From positions 6,041 to 66,210 of the forward strand of contig JAJZBG010000010.1 in NCBI GenBank assembly GCA_021799035.1: 60,170 bases of DNA, in the 5' to 3' direction. The DNA comes from Actinomycetes bacterium. Lineage in GTDB: Bacteria > Actinomycetota > Acidimicrobiia > Acidimicrobiales > Acidimicrobiaceae. Below are positions 9,184 to 18,453 of this stretch, in pieces (within the stretch, counting starts at the first letter, position 1; every line of letters starts with the position of its first letter). The notes under the pieces were generated by a model. It had not been told where the DNA came from and did no database searches. It worked only from the letters and a program-made list of their open reading frames with translations. Made by a program: the position numbers and the translations under genes.

Positions 9184-10073
9184 TGGCGGCAACAGTAGAC
9201 CATCTTTCTACCAACGCATCCCACCGCATTGCTTCTGTCAGGAGAGTCAAGAACGCCACTGTCTGGATCCTTGCATCGGCCTCCCTTCTAGCGATAGTCG
9301 GTCCGGCAATTTGGATCATTGTCGAGGTTTCAAAAAGGCTGCTGCGTGGCTGGCATTGGTCGGTGCTGACAGAGGTTGGCTCTGGACTAGCAGGCGGCTT
9401 GGAGAATGAGATCGCTGGAACCGTCTTGATAGTTCTAGTTGTCGCTTTGCTGGCAGGGACGGTGGGGATATTGTCCGGGCTCTATCTCGCTGAATACGGG
9501 AATGGCCCGACGAGCAACATTCTCAGGACGGCCTCCGAGGTGCTGGCTGGAGTTCCCTCCATTGTCCTTGGCTATGTCGGATACGTGGCCCTAGTGGTCT
9601 ATTTTCACTGGGGATATTCTCTTGGTGCAGGCGTTATTGTGCTAACCGTCATGGTGGTTCCCTATATCGCCAAGACGACCGAAGTTTCCTTTCGGCAGGT
9701 TCCTACTTCTTATCGTGAAGGGGGGCAAGCCTTGGGGATGACGAACGGTCAGATACTCTCGCGCATCGTACTCAAATCGGCAGCACCTGGCATAGCTACT
9801 GGAATGATAATCGCGACCGCTATTGCAGTTGGCGAGACCGCTCCTCTGCTATACACAGCCGGGTATTCGCAGTCGCTGCCCACGCTGAATCTCACTCACC
9901 ACCCGATTGGCTATCTCACCTATGCCGTGTGGACTTTTTACAACCAGCCATCGGCGGCTGCGCAGCAGCTCTCCTTTGACGCTGCAGGGATTCTGATATT
10001 TGCCGTCGTGGCTTTGATCATCATTGCACGGATACTGGTTTCTATAACGCAGAGGCATAGCGAGTTCAGCTAG
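9183..10073 (+). CDS. pstA: Phosphate ABC transporter permease PstA
   Basis: The 296-residue protein has about six transmembrane helices and the PstA features: NEIAGTVLIVLVVALLAGT, LAGVPSIVLGYVG and the coupling loop FRQVPTSYREGGQALGMT. It pairs with PstC as the phosphate channel. Its ATG overlaps the pstC stop by one base. It ends 43 bp from the convergent debranching-enzyme gene. The operon has no phoU gene inside the window. Confidence 0.93.
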   Translation: MAATVDHLSTNASHRIASVRRVKNATVWILASASLLAIVGPAIWIIVEVSKRLLRGWHWSVLTEVGSGLAGGLENEIAGTVLIVLVVALLAGTVGILSGLYLAEYGNGPTSNILRTASEVLAGVPSIVLGYVGYVALVVYFHWGYSLGAGVIVLTVMVVPYIAKTTEVSFRQVPTSYREGGQALGMTNGQILSRIVLKSAAPGIATGMIIATAIAVGETAPLLYTAGYSQSLPTLNLTHHPIGYLTYAVWTFYNQPSAAAQQLSFDAAGILIFAVVALIIIARILVSITQRHSEFS

Positions 10074-10116
10074 GCGGAAGTCCTAGAAATGGCTGCAGCA
10101 GGTTCGCCGAGGCTTT

Positions 10117-12303
10117 CTAGACAATCCCGCCTTCTTTGAGAATGATCTTGACTGGGCTTTGCGATCCGGTGGTAAGGCGATGCGAGCCTTCTGCAGTCCT
10201 CTCGATGGTCACGTTCATCTTCTCGTCACCTAGAGGGAGGCCTGTGAGGGTGACCGAGTTGAGCCACTCCGGAAGCGAGGGCGATATCTGAAGGACGCTC
10301 TCCTTGGCGTCTGCCTCCAGCCCCAACAGCATCGAGATCATGTGGACGACTGCCCCAGATGCCCAAGCCTGGGGGACGTTGGCTCCCAAGTACTGCACGG
10401 GAAAGCTTCCAGGGTCTCTCTTGAGCCCAGAGAAGAGTTCGGGGAGACGATAGTAAACGAAACATTCGGCAGCATCGAACATCGCTTTCGCAATCTTCTG
10501 CGCCTCTGCGTCAAAGCCGTATTTGCGCAGCCCCGCCGCGATGAGGACATTGTCATGGGGCCAGACTGAGCCAAGCTGGTATGAGAAGGGGTTGTATTTT
10601 GGATGCCTCTCAGACAGCGTCCTTATCCCCCAGCCACTCCACATGTCTTCTTCGAAAAGCCTGGTCGCCAGGAGCTTTGCTCTCTCGTCTGCAATCGCGC
10701 CGAAGTAGAGGAGCTGCCCGGCATTCGACGCAACCGATTCGATAGGGCGCTTCTTGCCGTCAAGACCCAGATAGTAGGTGTTCTCCTCCTCCCAAAAGAA
10801 CTTCTCCTCGATAAGGTCAGCGAGACGGTTGGCTTCGTCGTACAGGCGCCGTGCCGCCAATTTCTCTCCGTACGCCTGCTCTAAGACCTTTGCCCAACCC
10901 CTCTTAGCTGCCACCACGACTCCCTGGTTCTCGCACGTCGCGATTGGAAGCTGCGGCAGGGAGCCATCGCCATTGAGTATGGCAAGACCGTGGTCCTTCC
11001 ATCCCTGGTTGAAATATCCTCTAGGGGATCGCGTGGCGTACTCTTGAAGTCCGTCGCCGTCCATGTCGCCTTCTTTGTCAACCCATGACAGTGCAGCCTC
11101 GACATGAGGCCTTAGCAGATTGATTTCTGACAGGTTTGCATGCCAGTCCCAGGTGGAAGCGACTGTCAGAATAAAAAGCGGGGTGGCGTCGTGGGTCCCG
11201 TAGTAGGGCGTGTGAGGTATCAGTCCCAGCTCTGCCAATTCACCCCTTCTGAGCTCGTGCTGTATCTTGCCAGGCTGCATGTCGCGGTTGTCGTCGGTCT
11301 CGGTAGCCTGCAGGATTGCAAGCGCTCTCAAGCTTCCCTCTGCAAATTTGTAAGAGACGTGCAGAGCTTGGAGAGAGGTTATGAGGGCGTCTCTGCCAAA
11401 AACGCTTACGAACCAGGGGACTCCGGCTGCGGGAAGCCACATCTCCTCCTCGGGGATCTCGTTAGGGGGGATGGATACGGTTTCAGGAATCTGAAACCTC
11501 ATCCTCAATCCAACGAGGTCGTCGAGAGCCTGCCGAACGGTGAGATTCACCGAAGAATTGCTGGTGGAGAACTTGGTCGACTCTGCAATCCACGGCTCGG
11601 TCATGGTGGTTTCGTTGGCGCCGCTGAGAAGATCGTGACAACAGGTGGTGGTCGGAAGCAGCTCGTTGTTGATTATCGGCCGCCAGAGAAGGCATGCCGT
11701 CCAAGTCTCTCTCGGCTTGAGCCCTATCGGGAAGCTCAGCCCGCCATTTGCATACACTGGAGCGTCTCCGGATGTCGTGGCTTCGAACTGGACAGCTCGG
11801 ACAAATCCCCCGTTGGTGAAGATGTTGAGCAGGATTGACTGGTCTGCGTCCCAGCTGCTGTTGATAAGCCCTCTTCTCTGCAGCCGGTTTTCTTTGACGT
11901 CGAAGATGTCCGCGAAGTCAGACTCCACGCTTATCTCGATTATCAGCGCAACGTCGAACTCCGAAAAGTTGGTGAGTTCGTAGTCTTCGTGAAGCCCGCG
12001 CCCAAGTACCCTGTCGAGCTCAAGATGCAGCGTGCTCTCTGGAACCTCGGTTCCAAGGTCGTCTATGAATCTTCTGTTGGTGAACTCGAATCGCCCAGAA
12101 CTTTCTGTCACGGCGGAGGAGTTGAGTAGTATCGGTGCGTCGCGTGCGATCCTGAGCCTATAACCCGACACCAGCCGGGTGTCAGCGATGAAATAGCCCT
12201 GCTGGAGGTTGCTTGAGATGCGGCCGTTAGGCTCGCAGATGAGTATCTCGTCGTCGAGGTGGGTCACCTGATTGACTGGACCTACATTTATCCTTGGCCT
12301 CAT
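10117..12303 (-). CDS. Glycogen-debranching-type amylo-alpha-1,6-glucosidase
   Basis: The product is 728 residues. The first 200 residues match the N-terminal beta domain of bacterial glycogen debranching proteins (LICEPNGRISSNLQQGYFIA, DTRLVSGYRL). From about residue 270 an (alpha/alpha)6 glycosidase domain follows. It has FGRDALITSLQAL, PGKIQHELRRGE with the likely acid/base glutamate, DGDGLQEYATRSPRG, ATCENQG and SVWPHDN. Such proteins remove alpha-1,6-linked glucose in glycogen or trehalose-related metabolism, and related enzymes act on other oligosaccharides. There is no signal peptide, so it is cytoplasmic. It is transcribed alone, convergent with the pst operon. The exact substrate is not provable from sequence. 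Confidence 0.88.
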   Translation of the reverse strand: MRPRINVGPVNQVTHLDDEILICEPNGRISSNLQQGYFIADTRLVSGYRLRIARDAPILLNSSAVTESSGRFEFTNRRFIDDLGTEVPESTLHLELDRVLGRGLHEDYELTNFSEFDVALIIEISVESDFADIFDVKENRLQRRGLINSSWDADQSILLNIFTNGGFVRAVQFEATTSGDAPVYANGGLSFPIGLKPRETWTACLLWRPIINNELLPTTTCCHDLLSGANETTMTEPWIAESTKFSTSNSSVNLTVRQALDDLVGLRMRFQIPETVSIPPNEIPEEEMWLPAAGVPWFVSVFGRDALITSLQALHVSYKFAEGSLRALAILQATETDDNRDMQPGKIQHELRRGELAELGLIPHTPYYGTHDATPLFILTVASTWDWHANLSEINLLRPHVEAALSWVDKEGDMDGDGLQEYATRSPRGYFNQGWKDHGLAILNGDGSLPQLPIATCENQGVVVAAKRGWAKVLEQAYGEKLAARRLYDEANRLADLIEEKFFWEEENTYYLGLDGKKRPIESVASNAGQLLYFGAIADERAKLLATRLFEEDMWSGWGIRTLSERHPKYNPFSYQLGSVWPHDNVLIAAGLRKYGFDAEAQKIAKAMFDAAECFVYYRLPELFSGLKRDPGSFPVQYLGANVPQAWASGAVVHMISMLLGLEADAKESVLQISPSLPEWLNSVTLTGLPLGDEKMNVTIERTAEGSHRLTTGSQSPVKIILKEGGIV

Positions 12304-12674
12304 GGTCTGCCTCGATTGAAAGTAGATGAGCTTTGGTGGGGATGGATTAGGGCTCGTGCGGGTGTCTTTGGATCTGCGCCCGGTCTTTTAGAATTCGGCT
12401 GAATCATGTCAGCACCCTTTCCCGACGAACCCGCAAGCTGGCCCTGGTAGAGAGAATACAAACCTCGTTGGCCCAGGTATCCGTTTTGGGTCAGTTCGAC
12501 TCTGTAATCCAATGCTGCCACAGTCTTTGCCTGTCGGGTATGCCTGACCGTGTAATTACGGGTCTATTCTTGGTCTCCGGCCTTTCAGGGCTTCGGCTGG
12601 AACGGCTGCGTTCTCGATGGCTGCGGAGGACGAAACACCGCGGCGGGCGCTTGGACCCCGAGAGTTTTCGAGAC
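12304..12674. other. Intergenic region with no supported gene
   Basis: This 371-bp stretch separates two minus-strand genes and should contain the promoter of the debranching enzyme. Short open frames exist on both strands, but none has a convincing ribosome site or protein-like composition. No terminator or repeat was recognised. Confidence 0.5.
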
Positions 12675-13373
12675 TTAGCCCTCAGGCTGGGGCGGCAAAG
12701 CGCTTGTCACCAGCGATGGCTCAGTGCGCAACAGATGGTTGAGCAGCACCATGAAACCTATCTGGAAGATCACTTCCCCCTCGAGCATAAAGTTCAGCAT
12801 GTTGTCCGGAAGCGAGAGCGCTGCCAGCACGCCACCCATGAACTGGATGATCAGGGCGTACTTGGAAAGCCGGTCGCGAAGATGCCGGAAACAGAGAACT
12901 CCCCCGGTGTAGAGCTCAACAATGAAAATCGACGCACCGAGAATCATGTGGGTCCAGTTGAAAAAGGTGTCGAGAGTGTATGGAGTCAGCAGCAACAATA
13001 GGATCCCGACAGATACGATTCGCAGGGTCCACTTCACGAGGCCGTATGGGGGGACGTCGGGAAACTTTCGTGACGCCATGATTAGAATCACGCTCCCCGC
13101 CAGGAACCCAATTGCTACGATCGGGAGCGTCGGCGTCGTTACTCCGAAATAGCTGATTCCATAGACGTTGACGTTGTTGTTCCAAATCATCACGGTGCAG
13201 ACCATTACCGTGAGTAGCAATACTGCCTCGGACGCCACCACCTGATGCAATGCGGGCTCATTGAAGTCTTCGCCTTCAAGCTGGCCTTGGTCTCTTCGGT
13301 CAGCGCTGCTTTGTCGTTCGTTTCTTCCGGGCATCAACAGGCTTCCAACAGGTAAGATTATTGCGGAATACAA
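12675..13373 (-). CDS. Integral membrane protein of unknown function
   Basis: The 232-residue protein has about six hydrophobic segments after a polar N-terminus of some 40 residues. Segments include LIVAIGFLAGSVILIMA-type and IVSVGILLLLLTPY helices, and a conserved-looking FNWTHMILGASIFIVE stretch at about residues 140-155. Two methionines near the N-terminus (residues 1 and 14) are possible starts; neither has a strong ribosome site. No catalytic or transport motif is recognised. The gene lies alone between the debranching enzyme and a divergent MFS exporter. Confidence that it is a real gene is good because of its membrane-protein composition; the function is unknown. Confidence 0.65.
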   Translation of the reverse strand: MYSAIILPVGSLLMPGRNERQSSADRRDQGQLEGEDFNEPALHQVVASEAVLLLTVMVCTVMIWNNNVNVYGISYFGVTTPTLPIVAIGFLAGSVILIMASRKFPDVPPYGLVKWTLRIVSVGILLLLLTPYTLDTFFNWTHMILGASIFIVELYTGGVLCFRHLRDRLSKYALIIQFMGGVLAALSLPDNMLNFMLEGEVIFQIGFMVLLNHLLRTEPSLVTSALPPQPEG

Positions 13374-13630
13374 CTAAATTTTATCAAGCGACCTTCGGCT
13401 CATCTAGGTCAGAATACGCGATTTTTTGAAAATGAATGGGTAAAGTTCGTTTCTTTGTCTCCACTTGCGAGTGCGGTCCCTACCCTTTTTGAGCCGGATC
13501 CAGCCACGTGGGCTCGCCCGGTTTTGCATGCGATCTGGCGGTGTGGTTGTATGCATTGAAACAGTGCAGGTTCGTTGACAATGCTTGGATGCACTGCAAT
13601 TTGAAGATCAGCGACAGTTAAGGAGAGGAT

Positions 13631-15082
13631 GTGTCTGCACCACCGACTTCTGTTGGCACCAGAAGCCATACCGGCTTGGCGCTTCTTGTGATCATGATTG
13701 GTGTGCTGATGGTTGCCATCGACACCACAATCGTCGTCCTGGCCTTGCCGGTGATGCAAAGGTCTCTGCACGTCGCTCTTTCGGCAGTCATCTGGGTGAT
13801 AATCGGCTACCTTCTCACGATCACCCTGGTTTCCACTCAGGTGGGCCGCCTTGGAGACGTTTTCGGCAGGGTGAAGATGTACGAGGCAGGTTTCTTGGTT
13901 TTCATAGTCGGCTCCGCCCTCTGCGCACTCGCCACAAACGAGGGGACCATAATCGGTTTCAGAATCATCCAGGGCCTAGGCGGAGCGCTGGTGATGGCCA
14001 ACAGCGGTGCGGTGATCGCAGATACCTTCCCCCCTAACAAGCTCGGAAGGGCATACGGCTTCAACTCAGTGGGGTATACCGTTGGTGCCATCTTTGGAAT
14101 ACTCCTCGGCGGGGTCATCGTCACCTACTTCTCCTGGAGATGGATCTTCTGGGTGAACGTCCCGATCGGGATCGTGGCTTACGGTCTGGCTCTCAAGGTT
14201 CTTCACGACTCTGGAAAGCGCCAGAAGCAGAAGCTGGACCTGGTCGGCATGCTTGTTCTAGGCCTAGGGCTGTTCGGGGTGTTGTGGGGAATCACGAAGC
14301 TTGCCACCGATCCGTTCTCGACGGAGATCTTTCTTTACCTGGTGATAGGCGTGGCCTTGATGGTCGCATTCATTTTCGTGGAGAAGGCTCGCGAGGCGCC
14401 GATGGTGCACTTGTCGATCTTCAAAGTCCCGACAATGACCCCTACACTGACTGCAGCGTTCTTCCAGGGCCTTGCAAACTACGCGGTTTTGTTCCTGGTG
14501 ATAATGTACCTTCAAGGTGTGCGCGAGTACTCCCCTTTGAAAGCTTCTTTGCTGCTTGTCCCCGGCTATATCATTGGCAGTTTCGTTGGACCTGTCTCGG
14601 GAAAGCTGGCCGACAAGGTGGGGCCGATTCTGCCAGCCACTGTAGGGCTCGGGATACAGGTGGTCGCGCTGCTTCTTTATGCGCAACTTGGAACCACAAC
14701 TGGCATGTGGGTTGTGGTGCTCGCCTCGGTGGTCAGTGGAATCGGAGCAAGTGCTTTCTTCCCTGCCAACAATTCAGCCGTGATGAAGGCGTCACCCCCC
14801 GAGATGTTCGGAATAGCATCGGGGATGCTCAGAACCTTTTCAAACGTGGGGATGGTCTTCTCGTTTGCAGTGGCGATCTTGGTGGCTGCACGGTCGATCC
14901 CACGCAACCTAGCCTTTGCAATATTTGTGGGGACAACGCAACTGACGTCTCACCTGGCCAACGTGTTCACTTCAGGTCTGCACTCAGCATTTTACGCATC
15001 GATGATCTTCATGGCCCTTGCCGCAGCCCTTTCTGCCACCAGAGTCTTCATGCGATCTTGGCGTCGCACGTCTGCCAGATAG
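13631..15082 (+). CDS. DHA2-family (EmrB/QacA-type) MFS drug:proton antiporter
   Basis: This 483-residue protein with about 14 transmembrane helices starts at GTG behind AGGAGAGG. MFS motif A is seen as GRLGDVFGRVKMY at about residues 75-87. Motif D1-like IDTTIVVLALP is in helix 1. The antiporter motif C region (GYTVGAIFGILLGG) is in helix 5, followed by SWRWIFWVNVPIG, a hallmark of DHA2 exporters. It likely exports hydrophobic or amphiphilic compounds in exchange for protons. No regulator is adjacent. The convergent S11-like peptidase gene ends about 95 bp away. Confidence 0.9.
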   Translation: MSAPPTSVGTRSHTGLALLVIMIGVLMVAIDTTIVVLALPVMQRSLHVALSAVIWVIIGYLLTITLVSTQVGRLGDVFGRVKMYEAGFLVFIVGSALCALATNEGTIIGFRIIQGLGGALVMANSGAVIADTFPPNKLGRAYGFNSVGYTVGAIFGILLGGVIVTYFSWRWIFWVNVPIGIVAYGLALKVLHDSGKRQKQKLDLVGMLVLGLGLFGVLWGITKLATDPFSTEIFLYLVIGVALMVAFIFVEKAREAPMVHLSIFKVPTMTPTLTAAFFQGLANYAVLFLVIMYLQGVREYSPLKASLLLVPGYIIGSFVGPVSGKLADKVGPILPATVGLGIQVVALLLYAQLGTTTGMWVVVLASVVSGIGASAFFPANNSAVMKASPPEMFGIASGMLRTFSNVGMVFSFAVAILVAARSIPRNLAFAIFVGTTQLTSHLANVFTSGLHSAFYASMIFMALAAALSATRVFMRSWRRTSAR

Positions 15083-15176
15083 GGAACTGGCTCTGGAGCA
15101 ACCAGAGGAATCTTTGTGCACTGCCAGCTGCAACCTTGTTGGAGAAAGCTGGATTGACCTCAATCGCGGACGTCGC

Positions 15177-16448
15177 TCACAGCCTGGTCAAACGCCATTT
15201 GATAGAGGGGGTTCCAACTGGTTTCTCTGTAACCAGCGGCACGGTTTGTGACTGGTTGCCGATCGAAACTGTGACGGTGCCAACCTTCGACCCAGCGGGC
15301 ATAGAACTCTTGAGCTTTGAAAACGCAGCGTGATAGTTGACCTTCAGTCCTGGCCATGCGACGAGCAAGACGCTCTTTGCGGGTCTTACCGGGACAGGGT
15401 TCATTCCAGGGACCGAGATCTGCGCGACGGTCTGACTGGTGTTGAGGACTTCTATCTCATTGGGTACTCGCCGTGCCCCGTTGACAAGCGCGGTGCCTTC
15501 ATTTAGGGCTGAAATGAGCGGCTGCACGCCCGGGTCTCCCAGGATTGCCCCCAAGATGGCGTCTTTGGAGTTGGATGTGCCTGTCGCAGCGAAGACGAAA
15601 TTGCCCCCGCCCCCCATCGTTCCAGTCGCGATTCCAAGAAAGCCGTTGTGCCCGACGTTGTAGTCGATGTTGTATACAACCCCCACGTTGGGCAACGTGA
15701 CTTGGGGCTGAGCGACGATCTGGCTTAGGATCGGATTCTTTAGGACTTCCTGAGCTATGACGATCTGATCGTGTGCGCTGCCGACTGTGTGCGGATTGAG
15801 GCCGGAAGGACCTTGCAGAACGGTCCGATGAAGCCCCAAGGACTTTACATAGGCGTTCATCTTTGCAAGGAAAGCGCTGTTAGAGCCGGCATCCCAGTTT
15901 GCAGCCATATCTGCAAAATTGTTGGCCGATGGCACCAGAAGCGCCTCGAGCAGCTCGTACTCGTTCAATGCCTCTCCTAGAGTGACTGGGATAACCGAAT
16001 CCTGCTGGCTCTGCATCGTCTGGTAGAGAGCCACGTCACTCTGGCTGACTGGGATCGTTGGCCCGGTGGCGCCAAGAGCGAGCGGATGATCTTTGATTAC
16101 CACCAGTGCGGTGATCATCTTTGCCACGGATCCCAACGGGAACTCTTTGTCTGCATTTAGGCTGCCCACTGTCCCCACATTTTGAATCACTACCTCGCCA
16201 CCAGCATTGGGCGGCCAGGGCAGAGAAGGCTTGGCTCCAGGGACGTAAGAGCCGGTCAATGTAGCGCGTGCTTCAGGTGGTGGAACCGGCCTCAAGAATT
16301 GGACTATCGATCCGACTATTGCCAGGACGACGATGACGAGGATGACCTTTAGCGCCAAGGCAATCGACAAGCCTGAGCTGCCAAAATGGCTTCCGCGCGA
16401 GTAGGAGGATTTGGAAGATATCGGGAGCCACGGTTCATTCCTTCTCAT
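15177..16448 (-). CDS. S11-like D-alanyl-D-alanine carboxypeptidase homologue, KTG lysine absent
   Basis: About 423 residues. The ATG at 16448 is preferred because GGAGG lies just upstream; an in-frame GTG at 16463 is the alternative. A short cytoplasmic tail and one N-terminal transmembrane helix (about residues 30-50) place the domain outside the membrane. The penicillin-binding fold is indicated by SVAK (SxxK nucleophile), SAN (SxN) and a late segment GIATGTMGGGG where the KTG box should be. In the KTG box the lysine is alanine; the codon reads GCG. In active S11 enzymes this lysine helps bind the substrate carboxylate. The protein may therefore be a weakened carboxypeptidase or a non-catalytic peptidoglycan-binding paralogue. 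Confidence 0.8.
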   Translation of the reverse strand: MRRNEPWLPISSKSSYSRGSHFGSSGLSIALALKVILVIVVLAIVGSIVQFLRPVPPPEARATLTGSYVPGAKPSLPWPPNAGGEVVIQNVGTVGSLNADKEFPLGSVAKMITALVVIKDHPLALGATGPTIPVSQSDVALYQTMQSQQDSVIPVTLGEALNEYELLEALLVPSANNFADMAANWDAGSNSAFLAKMNAYVKSLGLHRTVLQGPSGLNPHTVGSAHDQIVIAQEVLKNPILSQIVAQPQVTLPNVGVVYNIDYNVGHNGFLGIATGTMGGGGNFVFAATGTSNSKDAILGAILGDPGVQPLISALNEGTALVNGARRVPNEIEVLNTSQTVAQISVPGMNPVPVRPAKSVLLVAWPGLKVNYHAAFSKLKSSMPAGSKVGTVTVSIGNQSQTVPLVTEKPVGTPSIKWRLTRL

Positions 16449-16806
16449 CACGAATACCTCCACCAGAGTGTGCGCTTGTTTGAAAGCGTCAGTGGCTTTG
16501 GCGATATTACATCAAGAGATGGGCAGCGATCTTCGGTGATTCTATGGCATTTCTAATATTGCCAGTTGAATGTGATTCGAAATACTCTGGGTCACATCCT
16601 GCTTCCAGCCCACTCGTGCTCGAAAGCGCGTGGGGGCAAGGCATTTGACTTTCGTCCGATGAAAAATTTTGGAACTGAACGGGATGAATAGGTTGCCAGT
16701 TATGCTACGTTGACTCGATATAAGACGGTTGGACAGTCTTGGGGACCTGGCCAGTCGGCTTATTTGGAACCTTTCCAAATTGGAAGGCGTTTGAAGTGGG
16801 GGATAA
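16449..16806. other. Divergent intergenic region
   Basis: These 358 bp lie between the divergently transcribed peptidase and a binding-lipoprotein gene and must hold both promoters. It is AT-richer than its surroundings. No confident -35/-10 pair, inverted repeat or small gene could be assigned. Confidence 0.4.
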
Positions 16807-17895
16807 ATGAAATTCAGCAATAGAGCGGTCTTCAGCCCGCTTGTGGGGGGACGGAGCCGGTTGGCCGTCCTAGGTGTTGCGGCCGCCGCGCTTCTCGCAG
16901 CGTGTGGCTCATCCTCGTCCGCTAGCTCTACCAGCACCACTGGGGCAGCCGCCGCGACGACAACGTCGTCGGCGCCTGTATCTATCACGTTGGCTAAGGC
17001 TATCAATACAGAGCCGTTTGCGACCGCAAACGTCGCACAGGCTCTTGGGTACTTCAAGGATGCAAACCTGAACGTCAAGATCGAGACTGTTGCCGGAAGC
17101 AGCGTCGCGAATGCGGCTTTGCAGAGCGGCAGCGTCCAGTTCGTTCTGGCGAGCTCCGCAGCCCTTCTTCTGGCTGCGGCCAAGAATATTCCTTTGCTAT
17201 CAGTGGGAGGCATTGACAAGGGCGACGGCGTTCAGCTGGTAGTAGCGAATTCCTGGTTGAAGTCTCACAACCTTTCGGCGTCGATGCCTCTGGCGCAGAG
17301 GATCAAGGGGCTGGAAGGGACAACTCTGGCCACGTTGAGCACGTCTGACAAGTCAGTCATGAACGACTTTCTCTCTACAGAGAACGTGCCCGCCTCTTCG
17401 GTGAAAGACGTCTCTATGAGCAGCGTCACCGCTCAGCTCGCTGCCGTTCAGCATGGCCTGGCTCAGGAGTTCATTGCCAGCCCACCCAACTCGAGCATCG
17501 CAGTGGCGGGAGGCTACGGTAAGGTTCTTGCCAACGCCAAAGAGCTTCCGTACCTCTCGGATGAGGCATACGACATCCTGATCACTACCCCAGCCTATGC
17601 CAAGGCCCACCCACAGGTGGTCAAGGCTATGGTCGGTGCTTTCCAGAAAGCGATCTCTGCGATGTCGCAGCAGACCTCAGGAGCTATCACTGCAATGCAG
17701 CCTTTGTATCCGACCTTGACGCCTGCTGTCATAAAGTCCTCTTTGAGCAGCATCACCTTCACTCCGACGATGCAGCAGACCCAGATCGGCTGGAATGACG
17801 CTCTGACGTTTGCCAAGAAGACGGGACTTGTCAAGTCAGGACAGAACCTGAACGTTACAGAGGGGTCGGTCTGGACCAACCAGTTCAGCGGGTAG
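16807..17895 (+). CDS. NMT1/SsuA-type ABC substrate-binding lipoprotein (orphan)
   Basis: The 362-residue precursor has a signal peptide with lipobox LAACGSS (Cys at about residue 33) and a Ser/Thr/Ala linker. The mature part resembles NMT1/SsuA/TauA-family binding proteins: EPFATANVAQALGYFKDANL, then GSVQFVLASSAALLLAA, and a C-terminal helical region. The ATG follows GTGGGGGAT. These proteins bind sulfonates, nitrate, bicarbonate, pyrimidine precursors or aromatic acids and pass them to an ABC permease. No permease or ATPase is adjacent, and a terminator follows. It must share a transporter elsewhere; the SsuBC-type pair at 52.6-54.3 kb is one candidate. It precedes HyuAB, so a hydantoin-like or cyclic-amide ligand is possible but unproven. 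Confidence 0.85.
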   Translation: MKFSNRAVFSPLVGGRSRLAVLGVAAAALLAACGSSSSASSTSTTGAAAATTTSSAPVSITLAKAINTEPFATANVAQALGYFKDANLNVKIETVAGSSVANAALQSGSVQFVLASSAALLLAAAKNIPLLSVGGIDKGDGVQLVVANSWLKSHNLSASMPLAQRIKGLEGTTLATLSTSDKSVMNDFLSTENVPASSVKDVSMSSVTAQLAAVQHGLAQEFIASPPNSSIAVAGGYGKVLANAKELPYLSDEAYDILITTPAYAKAHPQVVKAMVGAFQKAISAMSQQTSGAITAMQPLYPTLTPAVIKSSLSSITFTPTMQQTQIGWNDALTFAKKTGLVKSGQNLNVTEGSVWTNQFSG

Positions 17896-17920
17896 CATCT
17901 TCAAACTCTAATTCATGACA

Positions 17921-17974
17921 AGATTGCAGCTCTCCGGCTGGCTGGAGGGCTGCAATCTGCTATTGAGAGTTTTT
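17921..17974 (+). terminator. Rho-independent-like terminator after the orphan binding protein
   Basis: Arms 17921-17935 and 17944-17958 form a 15-bp stem with a single G.U pair and an 8-nt loop. A T5 run lies at 17970-17974, 11 nt beyond the stem. The strength of the stem and its position 25 bp after the stop support a terminator. Confidence 0.65.
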
Positions 17975-18453
17975 GAACAGGTTCTTTTGGGCGTGCTTGG
18001 CGAGATTGGCCTTGCGACCTTGCGATTGTGGGAGATGGTAAGGCACGCAGTGTGTTTGATCCGTCTTTGCAGGGTGGCTCTGGTATTGATTTGACATTGG
18101 TGCGCTGATACCCTTGCGATACCGACACCGTTGGGATAGGGCATTCGAGTCTGGTTGCATCGCAGTCCTTGCTTTGCCGGCAGGTGCGACCTTTTTTTGT
18201 TGCAGCAGTTTTCGAACTCTGGATTTGCGGCTTGCTTGGCGAGCTGTCAAAGTCATTGCCGGTTCTGGGGGATTCTCCGGTACAGGCGGCCCTGGGCCAG
18301 TTGCCGGTGAGCGCGTTGTGCGGCAAGCTCAAAGAGGCGGGCAATAGGTTTCACGCAAGTCTCGGACCCCATTTCCGTTCCTTGCGGTGGATTGCCTATA
18401 TTGTATTTTCGTTTACAGATGTGTGACTTTTGCGGTGAGAGGATGGTCAGAGA
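17975..18453. other. Intergenic region upstream of hyuA
   Basis: About 480 bp without a convincing gene. Several overlapping short frames exist on both strands, but none has a good ribosome site. The 11-mer TGCTTGGCGAG occurs near 17995 and again near 18233. The hyuA promoter should lie here; no defined operator was seen. Confidence 0.4.

Noticed and set aside
10077-10130. Weak inverted repeat (CTAGAAA/TTTCTAG) between pstA and the debranching enzyme
   Set aside because: Only 7 bp with a loop of over 20 nt and no T-run; too weak to call a terminator.
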